64,000 nucleotides of DNA from Nostoc sp. FACHB-110 (GCF_014697425.1 NZ_JACJRU010000010.1:124001-188000), one strand, 5' to 3'; positions 19,842-28,392 are shown, counted from the first letter of the stretch. The notes: a model not told the origin generated them from the sequence alone. A program made the numbers and translations.

Positions 19842-19980
19842 ACAGGTTTCCTGTCGCAGGTAACTGGCTCTTCCGTTGGGTAAGGTCGGCTCGACCTGAA
19901 ACGCTTGTGGACAAGAAGTAGCCGTCTACCTTGGACGAAGCAAGAAGAAAACGTTAACCCAATCAACTTTCTTTGAGTAA
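19841..19980 (+). ncRNA. Candidate omega/reRNA scaffold at the tnpB 3' end
   Basis: Starting on the last base of the tnpB stop codon, the sequence holds consecutive hairpins: GACAGG-TTT-CCTGTC (19841-19855), GGTCG-GCT-CGACC (19884-19896) and CTTGT-GG-ACAAG (19904-19915). After them comes AACGTTAACCCAATCAAC to about 19967. In this group the guide RNA is transcribed across the tnpB 3' end and right end, and its guide is the flanking DNA just outside. The sequence after ~19967 (starting TTTCTTTGAG) would be the current guide if that is the right end. The 3' boundary is inferred. Confidence 0.6.
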
Positions 19981-20009
19981 GTTTAAGTAAGTTTTTCGGA
20001 GCAGGAAAT

Positions 20010-20426
20010 ATGCATCGGATAATAATTGCGATAGGTGCAAGTATGTTGATATTATTGCCATCTTTGGCAAATGCCGACACGCCAAGGCGCAGCATTCATG
20101 ATTCGCAAATCTTACCTTATCTGTTAGATAATCCTCATGAGAATCCGACAGTCAGAGTGCGTTGTTGGCCCAAGCATAAGCAAGAGAGAGAAAGGGCTGA
20201 TATTAGGAATCATCTTTTACAGTCCAATTCCGACAATCCTGCTTCCGATACTGTTACCATTGAAATCGCAGGCAGTTGTCGCAATGTCAAAATTCGCCTA
20301 CAAAATGACACAAGTTTTGATGATTACCCAGTTTACAATCCTTATTTAGATGAACATCATCCCAACTTAGATGATTCCTGGTTGACTCGCACAGGTTCAG
20401 GATGGTATTGGTTGCTGCGTCAATAA
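20010..20426 (+). CDS. Small exported hypothetical protein
   Basis: 138 residues with a signal peptide (IIIAIGASMLILLPSLANA; cleavage after ANA, ~22). The mature part is polar and basic, with two Cys (RVRCWPK; GSCRNV) and an aromatic end (GSGWYWLLRQ). Family not recognised. The upstream region GGAGCAGGAAAT carries a plausible ribosome-binding site. If the tnpB element is removed, this gene falls a few hundred bases behind the exported protein at 17778, so the two may once have been neighbours. Confidence 0.6.
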   Translation: MHRIIIAIGASMLILLPSLANADTPRRSIHDSQILPYLLDNPHENPTVRVRCWPKHKQERERADIRNHLLQSNSDNPASDTVTIEIAGSCRNVKIRLQNDTSFDDYPVYNPYLDEHHPNLDDSWLTRTGSGWYWLLRQ

Positions 20427-20478
20427 TGGGGTGTAGGGGGTAGGGTGTAGGGAAAAACATCAATGACAAATGACAGCC

Positions 20479-20590
20479 TTCTCCTGTCGGAGACGCTACG
20501 CGAATACTAGTTATCTTTAATTGCACCGACCTACTTACAGTGTGAGTAAGATACAGAAAGAATAAATAACCGCAGACGGACGCAGATGAA
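20479..20590. repeat. Two dispersed repeat fragments between the exported protein and trmFO
   Basis: CTTCTCCTGTCGGAGACGCTACGCGAA (20479-20505) contains the CTCC..GGAGACGCT(A/G)CGCGAA repeat, whose complement recurs at 62241-62270. A second fragment, AACCGCAGACGGACGCAGATGAA, at 20569-20590 is a copy of the common 'accgcagatggacgcagatgaa' type repeat, and its ATG is the trmFO start codon. Confidence 0.55.
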
Positions 20591-21905
20591 TAAAGAACAA
20601 CAACCAATACAAGTAATTGGAGGTGGACTAGCTGGGACAGAAGCAGCATGGCAAATTGCCCAGGCTGGAGTACCTGTAATTTTTCATGAAATGCGTCCCT
20701 TACGCTTCAGCCCTGCCCATCATACAGAACATTTAGCAGAGTTAGTCTGTAGTAATTCCTTTGGGGCAATGGCAAGCGATCGCGCGGCTGGATTACTGCA
20801 CGAAGAACTGCGACAATTAGGTTCTGTGGTGATCTCCAAAGCTGATGAACACGCGGTTCCGGCTGGCGGGGCGTTGGCAGTAGATAGAGGTCAATTTAGC
20901 CAAGACTTAACCCAAGCTGTATCTCAGCATCCTTTAGTGGATTTTCGCCGTGGTGAGGTAAGTTCTCTCCCCGAAGGCATTGTCGTATTGGCAACTGGGC
21001 CGTTAACTAGCCCCGACTTAGCCGCAGACTTGCACCGCTTCACCGGGATGGAGTACATGAGCTTTTTTGATGCGGCTAGCCCAATTATTGTGGGCGAATC
21101 GATTAACCGTGACTTTGCCTTTATGGCATCGCGCTATGACAAGGGTGAAGCCGCTTATCTTAACTGCCCAATGAATAAAGAGCAGTATCTCAGGTTTTGG
21201 CAGGCACTGTGCGCAGCAGAACAAACAGAACTGAAGGACTTTGAACGGGAAACAGCAAAATTTTTTGAAGCTTGTTTACCTATTGAAGAACTGGCAAGGC
21301 GGGGAGAAGATACGATGCGTTACGGCCCCCTCAAGCCAGTGGGGTTATCTGATAGCCGTAGCGGGGAGCGTCCCTATGCTGTGGTGCAATTACGCCAAGA
21401 AGACAAAGCTGGGCAACTGTGGAATATGGTCGGTTTTCAAACTAATCTGCGTTGGGGCGAACAAAAACGTGTATTTCAAATGATTCCCGGGTTGGAAAAG
21501 GCAGAGTTTGTGCGGCTGGGGGTGATGCACCGCAATACTTTTATCAATGCGCCTCAACTGATGCAGCCGACATTGCAATTTAAACAACGTCCCACTTTAT
21601 TAGCTGCTGGACAGTTAATTGGGACTGAAGGCTATACCGCCGCTGCTGCTGGTGGTTGGCTAGCAGGAACCAACGCCGCCCGCTTGGCTTTGGGTAAAGA
21701 ACCTGTAATTGTTCCGCCAACTACGATGTTGGGGGCATTGTTAGAGTTTATTAGTTCTGCATCCCCGAAACATTTTCAACCAATGCCACCTAACTTCGGG
21801 ATTTTACCAGATTTAGGTATAAAAATTAAAAATAAACAAGAGCGTTACGGACGTTACCGCGATCGCTCTTTGGCTGATTTATCTAACTGGAAAGCCACAA
21901 TCTAG
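20586..21905 (+). CDS. trmFO: TrmFO, folate/FAD-dependent tRNA m5U54 methyltransferase
   Basis: 439 residues, family length. N-terminal FAD-binding [21 protein letters not shown], the CSNSFG motif, and later [22 protein letters not shown]. The enzyme makes 5-methyluridine at position 54 of the tRNA T-loop, using methylene-THF and FADH2 (GidA-related fold). The start is MNKEQQ at 20586, placed inside a dispersed repeat fragment. No strong Shine-Dalgarno is visible upstream. Monocistronic. Confidence 0.95.
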   Translation: MNKEQQPIQVIGGGLAGTEAAWQIAQAGVPVIFHEMRPLRFSPAHHTEHLAELVCSNSFGAMASDRAAGLLHEELRQLGSVVISKADEHAVPAGGALAVDRGQFSQDLTQAVSQHPLVDFRRGEVSSLPEGIVVLATGPLTSPDLAADLHRFTGMEYMSFFDAASPIIVGESINRDFAFMASRYDKGEAAYLNCPMNKEQYLRFWQALCAAEQTELKDFERETAKFFEACLPIEELARRGEDTMRYGPLKPVGLSDSRSGERPYAVVQLRQEDKAGQLWNMVGFQTNLRWGEQKRVFQMIPGLEKAEFVRLGVMHRNTFINAPQLMQPTLQFKQRPTLLAAGQLIGTEGYTAAAAGGWLAGTNAARLALGKEPVIVPPTTMLGALLEFISSASPKHFQPMPPNFGILPDLGIKIKNKQERYGRYRDRSLADLSNWKATI

Positions 21906-22026
21906 ACCCAGGCAAGCCTCGCCACCTGATACCGTTTTATTTTAATTTTGATACAAATAGGCCACAGGGGGAAAGAATCAAAAGCCCATAAATTTGTATC
22001 ATTGAAGTTAGGTGGACTATGAAAAG

Positions 22027-22368
22027 TTAATTTTCATCGCGTCCTTGAACTTGGGCTGGTGGGCTGGTTGCTTCCACAGCCGTAAATGATTCGAGTATTT
22101 TGTAGGTGTGATTTGAACCTTTGGGAACAACCCAAGAACTACCAGGTTCTAGCAAAATCATTTGCCCTTCGATATGTAACTCTGCACGACCATTAATTAC
22201 ATAACCAACAGTTTCATAATCGCGTGCAGTTGGTTGTTTATCTTTTCCTGGTTGTTCATTTTCCCAAAGGCGCATCGAAACATTTTTGCCAGAAGCTAGA
22301 TATTTCTGACCATCTTGACCTTTGGGTGAATGGCTAGAATCGACTTTTTTAACGCTGGTGTCAGTCAT
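22027..22368 (-). CDS. Cupin-domain small protein
   Basis: 113 residues forming a single cupin barrel (YVINGRAELHIEGQMILLEPGSSWVVPKGSNHTYKIL), with the PG..W.VP.G..H core. Motif 1 is incomplete, with fewer His than metal cupins, so it may be a non-catalytic or sugar/aldehyde-sensing cupin. Its start lies 16 bases after the stop of the zinc alcohol dehydrogenase gene at 22385, so the two are almost certainly co-transcribed as the last genes of the minus-strand stress cluster. Confidence 0.8.
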   Translation of the reverse strand: MTDTSVKKVDSSHSPKGQDGQKYLASGKNVSMRLWENEQPGKDKQPTARDYETVGYVINGRAELHIEGQMILLEPGSSWVVPKGSNHTYKILESFTAVEATSPPAQVQGRDEN

Positions 22369-22384
22369 AAGTTAATGCACCACT

Positions 22385-23554
22385 TTATGGTTTGAGAACA
22401 ACTTTGATACAGTTATCTTTTTTATGTTTAAAAATTTCGTAGCCGTGGGGTGCTTGTTCTAAAGGTAGTTGGTGTGTAATTACAAAAGAAGGGTCAAGGT
22501 CGCCGTTTTCAATATGATTGAGTAAGGGTTTTAAGTATCTATGAACGTGGGTTTGTCCCATTTTGAAGGTTAAACCTTTGTTCATTGCTGAACCCATCGG
22601 TATCTTGTCGAGGAAGCCACCATAAACCCCTGCAAGAGAGACGTGACCACCTTTTCCCGCCGATAAAATTACTTGGCGTAATGCTGTGGGACGGTCTGTT
22701 TCTAGACGGACTGCTTGTTTTACTTTGTCGTAAAAAGCCATTGCATCTGTGCCGTGTGCTTCCATACCGACTGCATCAATACAAGCATCGGGGCCTCTTC
22801 CGCCTGTCATTTCTTTGAGTGCTTCGCCGACATCTACTTCTTCATAGTTGAGGATTTCGGCTTTGCCTTGTTCTTTGGCCATTTGCAGGCGTTCGGGAAT
22901 GCGGTCTATGGCAATGACCCTTTCTGCACCCAGGAGATAAGCACTTTTGATAGCAAATTGTCCGACTGGGCCGCAGCCCCAAATAGCCACAACATCGCCG
23001 GGTTTGATGTTGCAGTTTTCTGCTGCCATGTAACCAGTGGGGAAGATGTCAGTTAAAAATAGAACTTGCTCGTCTGTCAGATGGTCAGGAATTTTGAATA
23101 AACCCACATCTGCAAAGGGTACGCGTGCATACTCGGCTTGACCACCAGCGTAACCACCAAATAAGTGTGAGTAGCCAAATAAGCCTGCTGGTGAGTGACC
23201 CATTTGCAGTTCTACCATCCAAGCATTTGGGTTGGAGTTATCACAAAGTGACCATAAATCGCGCTGGCAGAAAAAACAGTTTCCGCAGGATATTGTGAAG
23301 GGAACGACGACGCGATCTCCTATTTTTACATTCTTAACTTCACTACCTAATTCTACCACTTCCCCCATGAATTCATGCCCAAGGATATCACCTTTTTGCA
23401 TGGTAGGAATGTAACCATCATAAATATGCAAATCTGAACCACAAATTGCTGTGGAAGTAATTTTAATAATGGCATCACGCGGGTTAAGAATTTTTGGGTC
23501 GGGAACTGTTTCTACCCGCACGTCGTTTGCTCCGTGCCAGCAAACTGCTTTCAT
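22385..23554 (-). CDS. Zinc-dependent alcohol/formaldehyde dehydrogenase-like MDR protein (paralogue 2)
   Basis: 389 residues from ATG 23554 ([11 protein letters not shown]); the frame runs on to 23635 but the extra 27 residues have no family character. Marks: catalytic zinc Cys in AICGSDLH and the GHEFMGEV helix; structural-zinc cysteines as [15 protein letters not shown]; Rossmann [14 protein letters not shown]. It belongs to the MDR group often annotated as glutathione-dependent formaldehyde dehydrogenase but lacking evidence for glutathione use. It is closely similar along its whole length to the gene at 24144, so the two are a tandem duplication. Likely role: NAD(P)-linked oxidation or reduction of small aldehydes or alcohols. 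Confidence 0.9.
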   Translation of the reverse strand: MKAVCWHGANDVRVETVPDPKILNPRDAIIKITSTAICGSDLHIYDGYIPTMQKGDILGHEFMGEVVELGSEVKNVKIGDRVVVPFTISCGNCFFCQRDLWSLCDNSNPNAWMVELQMGHSPAGLFGYSHLFGGYAGGQAEYARVPFADVGLFKIPDHLTDEQVLFLTDIFPTGYMAAENCNIKPGDVVAIWGCGPVGQFAIKSAYLLGAERVIAIDRIPERLQMAKEQGKAEILNYEEVDVGEALKEMTGGRGPDACIDAVGMEAHGTDAMAFYDKVKQAVRLETDRPTALRQVILSAGKGGHVSLAGVYGGFLDKIPMGSAMNKGLTFKMGQTHVHRYLKPLLNHIENGDLDPSFVITHQLPLEQAPHGYEIFKHKKDNCIKVVLKP

Positions 23555-23690
23555 AATTTTTAGTCCTTTGTCATTTATATAAAATGGTGTGTTAGGTTTT
23601 AATGATCTTTTTCGTGAAACATTGAAAAGACTCACCTAACACACCCTAATGGCTATCTTTTTACCTTTACCTTTTTACTTTTGCTTCTGC

Positions 23691-24086
23691 TTAAACTCTA
23701 TCTCTGAGTTGTTTGGTAGGAGGATTGTGGTAATAACCTTCTCTGCTACCTTGAGAAGATTGATTCCCACTAACTGCATCGCCTACTCTGCTTTTTGCAT
23801 CGTTAAGAAACTCTTTTGTAGCTTTGGGAGTATCTTCATTTAAGTTGAGCTTTTCGCGGATACTATCAGCAGCACCCTTCAACTTAGACTGAGCATTTCT
23901 CACTTGGTTATCGTTTTGAATGCCGTTGTTTTGTCCTTCTGGTACGCCTTTGTAATAAATACCTTCTGGGGTTGTGACATCAGCTTGAGCTACGTTCACA
24001 AAGCTAAAAGCTTGACCTAGTAAGAACATAAATCCTACTAAGAAAACAACCATAATTTTGCGTAAGTTAGAAATGACTTGCTTCAT
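23691..24086 (-). CDS. Small exported or membrane-anchored stress-type protein
   Basis: 131 residues from ATG 24086 (MKQVISN). A hydrophobic N-terminal segment (MVVFLVGFMFLLGQAFSFVNVAQA) ends in AQA, a signal-peptidase-I-like site. The mature part is charged and helical (KLKGAADSIREKLNLNEDTPKA; FLNDAKSRVGDAVSG), resembling hydrophilic stress/LEA-like or low-temperature-induced cyanobacterial proteins; that comparison is from memory and weak. It sits between the two paralogous alcohol dehydrogenases, on the same strand and 57 bases after the first, which suggests joint expression. Confidence 0.65.
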   Translation of the reverse strand: MKQVISNLRKIMVVFLVGFMFLLGQAFSFVNVAQADVTTPEGIYYKGVPEGQNNGIQNDNQVRNAQSKLKGAADSIREKLNLNEDTPKATKEFLNDAKSRVGDAVSGNQSSQGSREGYYHNPPTKQLRDRV

Positions 24087-24143
24087 AAATAACCTCATTT
24101 GCTTTATTTATTTGTGTGTCCAACTGAATGGCTATTCGCCAAT

Positions 24144-25313
24144 TCATGGTTTGAGGACGACTTTGACACAGTTATCTTTTTTCTGTTGAAAAATGTGATA
24201 ACCGTGAGCCGCTTCTGTTAGTGGTAGTTGATGAGTTACCACAAAGGAAGGATCTAGTTTGCCATCCAAGATTTGCTGGAGTAACAAATGCATATATTTC
24301 TGTCCGTGCATTTGTCCCATTCTGAAAGTTAGACCTTTATTAAAAGCAGCACCCAAGGGTATTTTGTCTACAAATCCACCATAAACACCCATAATTGCCA
24401 GAGTGCCGCCTTTACGACAGGCTACCATCATTTCTCTTAATACGTGGGGACGGTCGGTTTCTAATCTGAGCTTTTGTTTTGTTTGGTCGTAGAAGTCCTC
24501 TAAACCAACACCATGCGCTTCTAAACCGACTGCATCAATGCAAGCATCAGGGCCGCGTCCGCCAGTCATTTCTTTTAATGCTTCACCAGTATTAACTTCT
24601 TCGTAGTTAATTACTTCGGCTTTGGCATATTTTCTTGCCATTTCTAAGCGTTCCAGGAAACGGTCTATCGCAATTACTTTTTCTGCACCCATCATATAGG
24701 CACTAATCATGGCGAACAGTCCAACTGCACCGCTTCCCCAAACCGCTACTGTATCCCCTGGCTGAATATCACAGAGTTCTGCTCCCATATAGCCAGTCGG
24801 GATAGCGTCGGAAATAAATAATAGTTTTTCATCAGGTATATCTGACGGAACTTTCACAACACCCACATCAGCAAACGGGACGCGGATATATTCAGCTTGT
24901 GCGCCTGCATAGCCACCTAATAAATGAGAGTAGCCATAAATTGCTGAGGTGACATTGCCAAATAACTTTTCTTCTAACCAACTGTTAGGGTTAGAATTAT
25001 CGCACAACGACCACATATCACGCTGGCAATAAGCACAGTTACCACAACCAATTGTAGAGGGAACAACAACGCGATCGCCTATTTTTAAATTATTAACTCC
25101 CCTACCAACTTCGACGACTTCCCCCATAAATTCGTGACCAATAATGTCACCTTTTTGGACTGTCGGGATATAGCCGCCATATATATGCAAATCCGAACCA
25201 CAGATGGCTGTGGAAGTAATTTTAATAATTGCATCACGGGGATTAAGAATCGTCGGGTCTGGTACTGATTCCACCCGCACTTGATTCGCACCTTGCCAAC
25301 AGACTGCTTTCAT
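24144..25313 (-). CDS. Zinc-dependent alcohol/formaldehyde dehydrogenase-like MDR protein (paralogue 1)
   Basis: 389 residues, same length as the paralogue at 22385. The Zn and NAD sites match: [49 protein letters not shown]. Note GSGAVG here versus GCGPVG in the other copy. Both keep DACIDAVG and the C-terminal DNCVKVVLKP. Upstream (25314-25368) is an array of GAAGTAT/GAAGTGT heptamers that ends 4 bases before the ATG. The SRPBCC gene precedes it by 55 bases. Confidence 0.9.
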   Translation of the reverse strand: MKAVCWQGANQVRVESVPDPTILNPRDAIIKITSTAICGSDLHIYGGYIPTVQKGDIIGHEFMGEVVEVGRGVNNLKIGDRVVVPSTIGCGNCAYCQRDMWSLCDNSNPNSWLEEKLFGNVTSAIYGYSHLLGGYAGAQAEYIRVPFADVGVVKVPSDIPDEKLLFISDAIPTGYMGAELCDIQPGDTVAVWGSGAVGLFAMISAYMMGAEKVIAIDRFLERLEMARKYAKAEVINYEEVNTGEALKEMTGGRGPDACIDAVGLEAHGVGLEDFYDQTKQKLRLETDRPHVLREMMVACRKGGTLAIMGVYGGFVDKIPLGAAFNKGLTFRMGQMHGQKYMHLLLQQILDGKLDPSFVVTHQLPLTEAAHGYHIFQQKKDNCVKVVLKP

Positions 25314-25368
25314 AAAAGTATGAAGTGTGAAGTATGAAGTATGAAATGTGAATTATGAATTTGCTTCT

Positions 25369-26064
25369 TCATCTTTGGCCTGTTGGCTGACCCTCAGTAG
25401 TGGCGATTTCTCCGGCTTCCATGAGCATTTTGAAGCGGCGTAGGTCATCACCAATTTGCTGTTCTGGTTCTTCGCCGAAAAGCTTGGCGAGAGCCGCAGT
25501 TAATCCGCCGCCGGGGATGTTGTATTCTAAAACTACTTTGACTTCTGTACCTCGCTCGCCTGGGGCTTTTTTAAATCTGACAAAGCCGGAGTTATCAATA
25601 TCTGCACCTTCTACAGAAGCCCAAGAGATAAACTCGTTTTCTCTATCTTCGAGTATCTCTGCATCCCATTCGACATTGTTACCCAAGGGAGCATTTGCAA
25701 TCCAATGAGAACGTTTTGCGTCGTACACTTTGACAGATTGGAGATGCTTCATAAAAGTGGGTAACTGCTCAAAGTTGTGCCAAAAACAGTAAAGTTCCTC
25801 GGCTGGTTTATTAATTGTTACCGTCTTTTCAACTTTGATTGGTTTATTCATGTTCACTGCTTCTTGTGCTTGCTGGATTGTGCTTTGTTTAGTGACACCT
25901 TGATAAATCAAACCACCACCTGCTAAAGCAGTTAACGCACCCCGCAAAGAACCTTGTCTTAAACCCGTGAGTACCATAGCTCCACCGCCGATAAGAGAAG
26001 CCCAACGCTCTAAATCACTTGCTTCTCCCTGATTTTTATTGACGCGATCGCCTGTTGAAGTCAT
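25369..26064 (-). CDS. Membrane-associated SRPBCC (cyclase/dehydrase-like) protein
   Basis: 231 residues. Residues ~22-60 are two Gly-rich hydrophobic stretches (ASLIGGGAMVLTGLRQGS; ALTALAGGGLIYQGV), as in the DUF2892-like membrane hairpin. Residues ~75-225 are an SRPBCC/polyketide-cyclase-type domain (VEKTVTINKPAEELYCFWHNFEQLPTFMKHL). This two-part build is common in bacteria and is usually linked to stress or envelope functions; the ligand is unknown. It belongs to the minus-strand cluster 27251 to 22027. Confidence 0.82.
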   Translation of the reverse strand: MTSTGDRVNKNQGEASDLERWASLIGGGAMVLTGLRQGSLRGALTALAGGGLIYQGVTKQSTIQQAQEAVNMNKPIKVEKTVTINKPAEELYCFWHNFEQLPTFMKHLQSVKVYDAKRSHWIANAPLGNNVEWDAEILEDRENEFISWASVEGADIDNSGFVRFKKAPGERGTEVKVVLEYNIPGGGLTAALAKLFGEEPEQQIGDDLRRFKMLMEAGEIATTEGQPTGQR

Positions 26065-26094
26065 ACTATTTTAGATTTTAAATTTTGGATTTTA

Positions 26095-26148
26095 AATTCG
26101 TAATTCGTAATTAGATGCTCTACATTTATGAATTACGAATTACGAACT
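26095..26148. repeat. Long inverted repeat of AATTCGT units between two cluster genes
   Basis: Left arm AATTCGTAATTCGTAATT (26095-26112) and right arm AATTACGAATTACGAACT (26131-26148) match at 17 of 18 positions around an 18-base loop. Each arm is itself a short 7-base tandem repeat (TTCGTAA). It lies between the DJ-1 fusion gene and the SRPBCC gene, where it may be an attenuator or mRNA-end hairpin. Confidence 0.7.
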
Positions 26149-26153
26149 ACGAA

Positions 26154-27251
26154 TTACTGAGATACAGCCGCACCTGTTGTGGGCTTAGGAGATTGCACTT
26201 CACCACTTAACTGTTTGCGATATAGCTCTACTAAGCGTTGTTCATCTCTCAACAAATTGCGGTAGATTTCTTTAAAAACTGCGGTTGCAACTGGGTCTGT
26301 AAACATTGCCGATAAATTACCAATATCACCAATACCTGTTTGCAAATCACCTAAAGCGCAACGGATTTGATAGATGTCATCACTACCAGACATAGCAGTT
26401 TTAACTTTGGCATATTGATTAGCAATATTGGCTGCAAAAGAAGGCTTTTCACCTAATCTAGAGAGGCAAGTTTCTAATATTTCAATGTGTCGCCGTTTAT
26501 TTGCGATTATCTGTTGAAAGATTGTTTGTGCTTCGGTATTAGACTCTTTTTCGTAATACTTTTCTAGAGCTTCTAAAGAATAACGCTCTCCACTTAAAGC
26601 AGTATTTAAACCTCTAGCAATTTCGCCTTTTGTAGAACCACCCCAAGCATCAGCAATTTTCCACCATTCAGCACTAGTGTCTGTCTCTTCGGGAAGTGCT
26701 ACATCTTTTCCGCCATAACCTAAGCGATTGAGAATAGCGGTAGTGAAAATTGCTAAGTCTCCAGGTTCGCGGGATGTAATTAAATTACCATCAACTACCA
26801 ATGCTTCATCTTGATAGTTTGCACCTGCATTGATCATGTCGCGGCGGATAGCCACAAAACCAGTGGCGCGTCTGTCTCTGAGCAAATCGCCTTCAATTAA
26901 TAATTGTGGCCCATGACAAACTGCGGCAACGAGTTTTCCTTGTTGCATAGCTTCTTGGACAAAGCGCACTGTATTGGGGTTGCGGCGCATTTTATCAGGA
27001 GCCATACCACCAGGAATGACCACTGCATCAAATTCTGATGCAAGTGCTTCTGTGGTTGTAGCATCGGCTTGAACAGAAACTCTACCGCGTTTACCTTTGT
27101 ATTTTTCATTCATCCGCGAGCCGAGGATAACTACCTCCATTCCCGCTTGTTTTAACCCATTACAAGGTATTGTAAATTCTGCATCTTCTACGTCGTTTTC
27201 AATGAGAATAGCAACTTTTTTCTTGGTCGAATGATTGTTTTGATATGACAT
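26154..27251 (-). CDS. DJ-1/PfpI domain fused to a ferritin-like (DUF2383-type) helical domain
   Basis: 365 residues. Residues ~10-185 are a DJ-1/PfpI (YhbO/PfpI subgroup) domain with nucleophile Cys112 in AAVCHGPQLL, Glu18 and the VVIPGG loop. Residues ~205-345 are predominantly helical, with E..RY.LEALEKYYEKE and KRRHIEILETCL. That pattern is of ferritin-like bundles such as DUF2383/PA2169-type proteins. DJ-1 family members act as glyoxalase/deglycase-like or chaperone proteins in carbonyl and oxidative stress. The fusion would join that to an iron- or peroxide-handling bundle. It is the first gene of the minus-strand cluster, with a 440-base upstream region. Confidence 0.85.
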   Translation of the reverse strand: MSYQNNHSTKKKVAILIENDVEDAEFTIPCNGLKQAGMEVVILGSRMNEKYKGKRGRVSVQADATTTEALASEFDAVVIPGGMAPDKMRRNPNTVRFVQEAMQQGKLVAAVCHGPQLLIEGDLLRDRRATGFVAIRRDMINAGANYQDEALVVDGNLITSREPGDLAIFTTAILNRLGYGGKDVALPEETDTSAEWWKIADAWGGSTKGEIARGLNTALSGERYSLEALEKYYEKESNTEAQTIFQQIIANKRRHIEILETCLSRLGEKPSFAANIANQYAKVKTAMSGSDDIYQIRCALGDLQTGIGDIGNLSAMFTDPVATAVFKEIYRNLLRDEQRLVELYRKQLSGEVQSPKPTTGAAVSQ

Positions 27252-27691
27252 GGATTTACCTATTTCGATAATGTGACTAAGTAAATTTAATTTGTAGATT
27301 AATAAGCAATGTATAACTTGTGCAGCTTATAAAAAAAATTATGAGTAAGAAGCTTGAAGATTAAACAGCTTTGTTGTGTGGGTTGAGTTCTTCCTACTCA
27401 TAATTAGTATGGTTCAACTACAAGTGGCTTGACCTTGAATTTACACTTACAAGGTTAGGCTGGAATATTTTTTATAACTTCGTTCTTAGGGGATATATTT
27501 TTTTATTTCTAAAGTTGTATGGCAAAAGACAAAAGGCAGGATGCAGGAAGCAAAAGGTTAAACGTATGATTATTTTTATCATTTAGCTGTTAATAGGATC
27601 TAACCTATTTTGCAACAGCTATACATCCTAAGTCAGACAAACTTAAGCCATAAAAACGTTATTGTGAGAATGCAGAAAAGGCTGAGACTAT
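27252..27691. other. 440-base divergent regulatory region
   Basis: It lies between the divergent DJ-1 fusion and DUF6335 genes, both stress-type. No gene is seen. The base composition is AT-rich with purine-rich stretches (AAAGACAAAAGGCAGG). It is the probable shared promoter region of the cluster. No specific operator could be identified by eye. Confidence 0.5.
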
Positions 27692-28081
27692 ATGGCAGAA
27701 AAAAATCATCATCAAGAAATTAATCCTGAAGATTTGCCGCAGGAAATTACCGAATCTTACGGCACAGGTGTCAAAGACTTGCCAGGGTATAATATTGGTG
27801 AGCGATCGCTAGACACCACAACCCCAGAGTTTCCTGATAGTCCTGCACTCAGGAGTGGTGATGTTGATACTTACTGGCAAGATACCGTAGGTGATGAAGC
27901 TGTCGGCGGTACTGTAGCCATACCTGAGCAAGATGTTACAGAAGAAATGGAAGCATCTGTCGGTTTAGAAATGGACGATCGCTCTTTCCTCCGTACCAAC
28001 GATATTCTAGAAGAACGTGACGATAGTCGTTGGGAATTAGATCCCATGTCTTCTGAAGATTATCAAGACAGGAAGTCATGA
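27692..28081 (+). CDS. DUF6335-like acidic small protein
   Basis: 129 residues, strongly acidic, probably largely disordered. The core SGDVDTYWQDTVGDEAVGGTVAIPEQDVTEE matches, from memory, the cyanobacterial DUF6335 family, whose function is unknown. It is divergent from the DJ-1/ADH stress cluster and could share its promoter region. Followed by a dense block of repeats. Confidence 0.75.
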   Translation: MAEKNHHQEINPEDLPQEITESYGTGVKDLPGYNIGERSLDTTTPEFPDSPALRSGDVDTYWQDTVGDEAVGGTVAIPEQDVTEEMEASVGLEMDDRSFLRTNDILEERDDSRWELDPMSSEDYQDRKS

Positions 28082-28083
28082 GG

Positions 28084-28210
28084 AAGGGTTCAGGTGTATA
28101 TGGGTGTAGGGGTGTAGGTGTTGAAAAACCATTAACCCCACACCTTAAAAAAGGGTTCAGGGGTGTAGGGGTGTAGGTGTTGAAAAAACATTAACCCTAC
28201 ACCTTAAACC
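28084..28210. repeat. Two tandem copies of a GGTGTAGGGGTGTAGG repeat
   Basis: Two ~62-base copies (28084-28146; 28147-28208) share AAGGGTTCAGG, GGTGTAGGGGTGTAGGTG, TTGAAAAA and CATTAACCC(C/T)ACACCTTAAA. Each copy can fold on itself (GGTGT...ACACC). Related copies lie at ~15340, 20430, 32820 and 60620. Noncoding. Confidence 0.7.
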
Positions 28211-28240
28211 CTGAGACACCAGGGACTAGAGAGTATTATT

Positions 28241-28383
28241 ACTCAGCACTCAGCACTCAGTACTCAGCACTCAGCACTCAGCACTCAGCACTCAGTACTC
28301 AGCACTCAGCACTCAGCACTCAGCACTCAGTACTCAGCACTCAGCACTCAGCACTCAGCACTCAGCACTCAGCACTCAGCACT
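28241..28383. repeat. Heptamer array (ACTCAGC) with 35-base higher-order period
   Basis: Twenty head-to-tail copies of ACTCAGC/ACTCAGT plus a final ACT (143 bases, no spacers). The variant ACTCAGT occurs at units 3, 8 and 13, i.e. every five units, so the array is built from a 35-base block. Units 14-20 are all ACTCAGC. It lies 9 bases from the 3' end of the 2-oxoglutarate decarboxylase gene. Confidence 0.9.
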
Positions 28384-28392
28384 TTCAACTAC

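Larger units (their letters stand above)
18503..19980 (+). mobile_element. Putative IS200/IS605-group element with tnpB only (boundaries approximate)
   Basis: The region from an imperfect hairpin at 18503-18522 (GCCGGGGT / ACCCTGGC) to the structured tail after tnpB (to ~19975) looks like one tnpB-only (IS1341-type) element. It is inserted between two genes for small exported proteins. Such elements have subterminal hairpins rather than terminal inverted repeats and do not duplicate the target, so edges cannot be fixed by eye. No tnpA (Y1 transposase) is present. A second hairpin, CCTACTT...AAGTAGG (18562-18602), lies between the left end and the ORF. Confidence 0.45.

Noticed and set aside
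28241..28383. Possible CRISPR array
   Set aside because: Pure 7-base tandem repeat with no spacers and no cas genes nearby.
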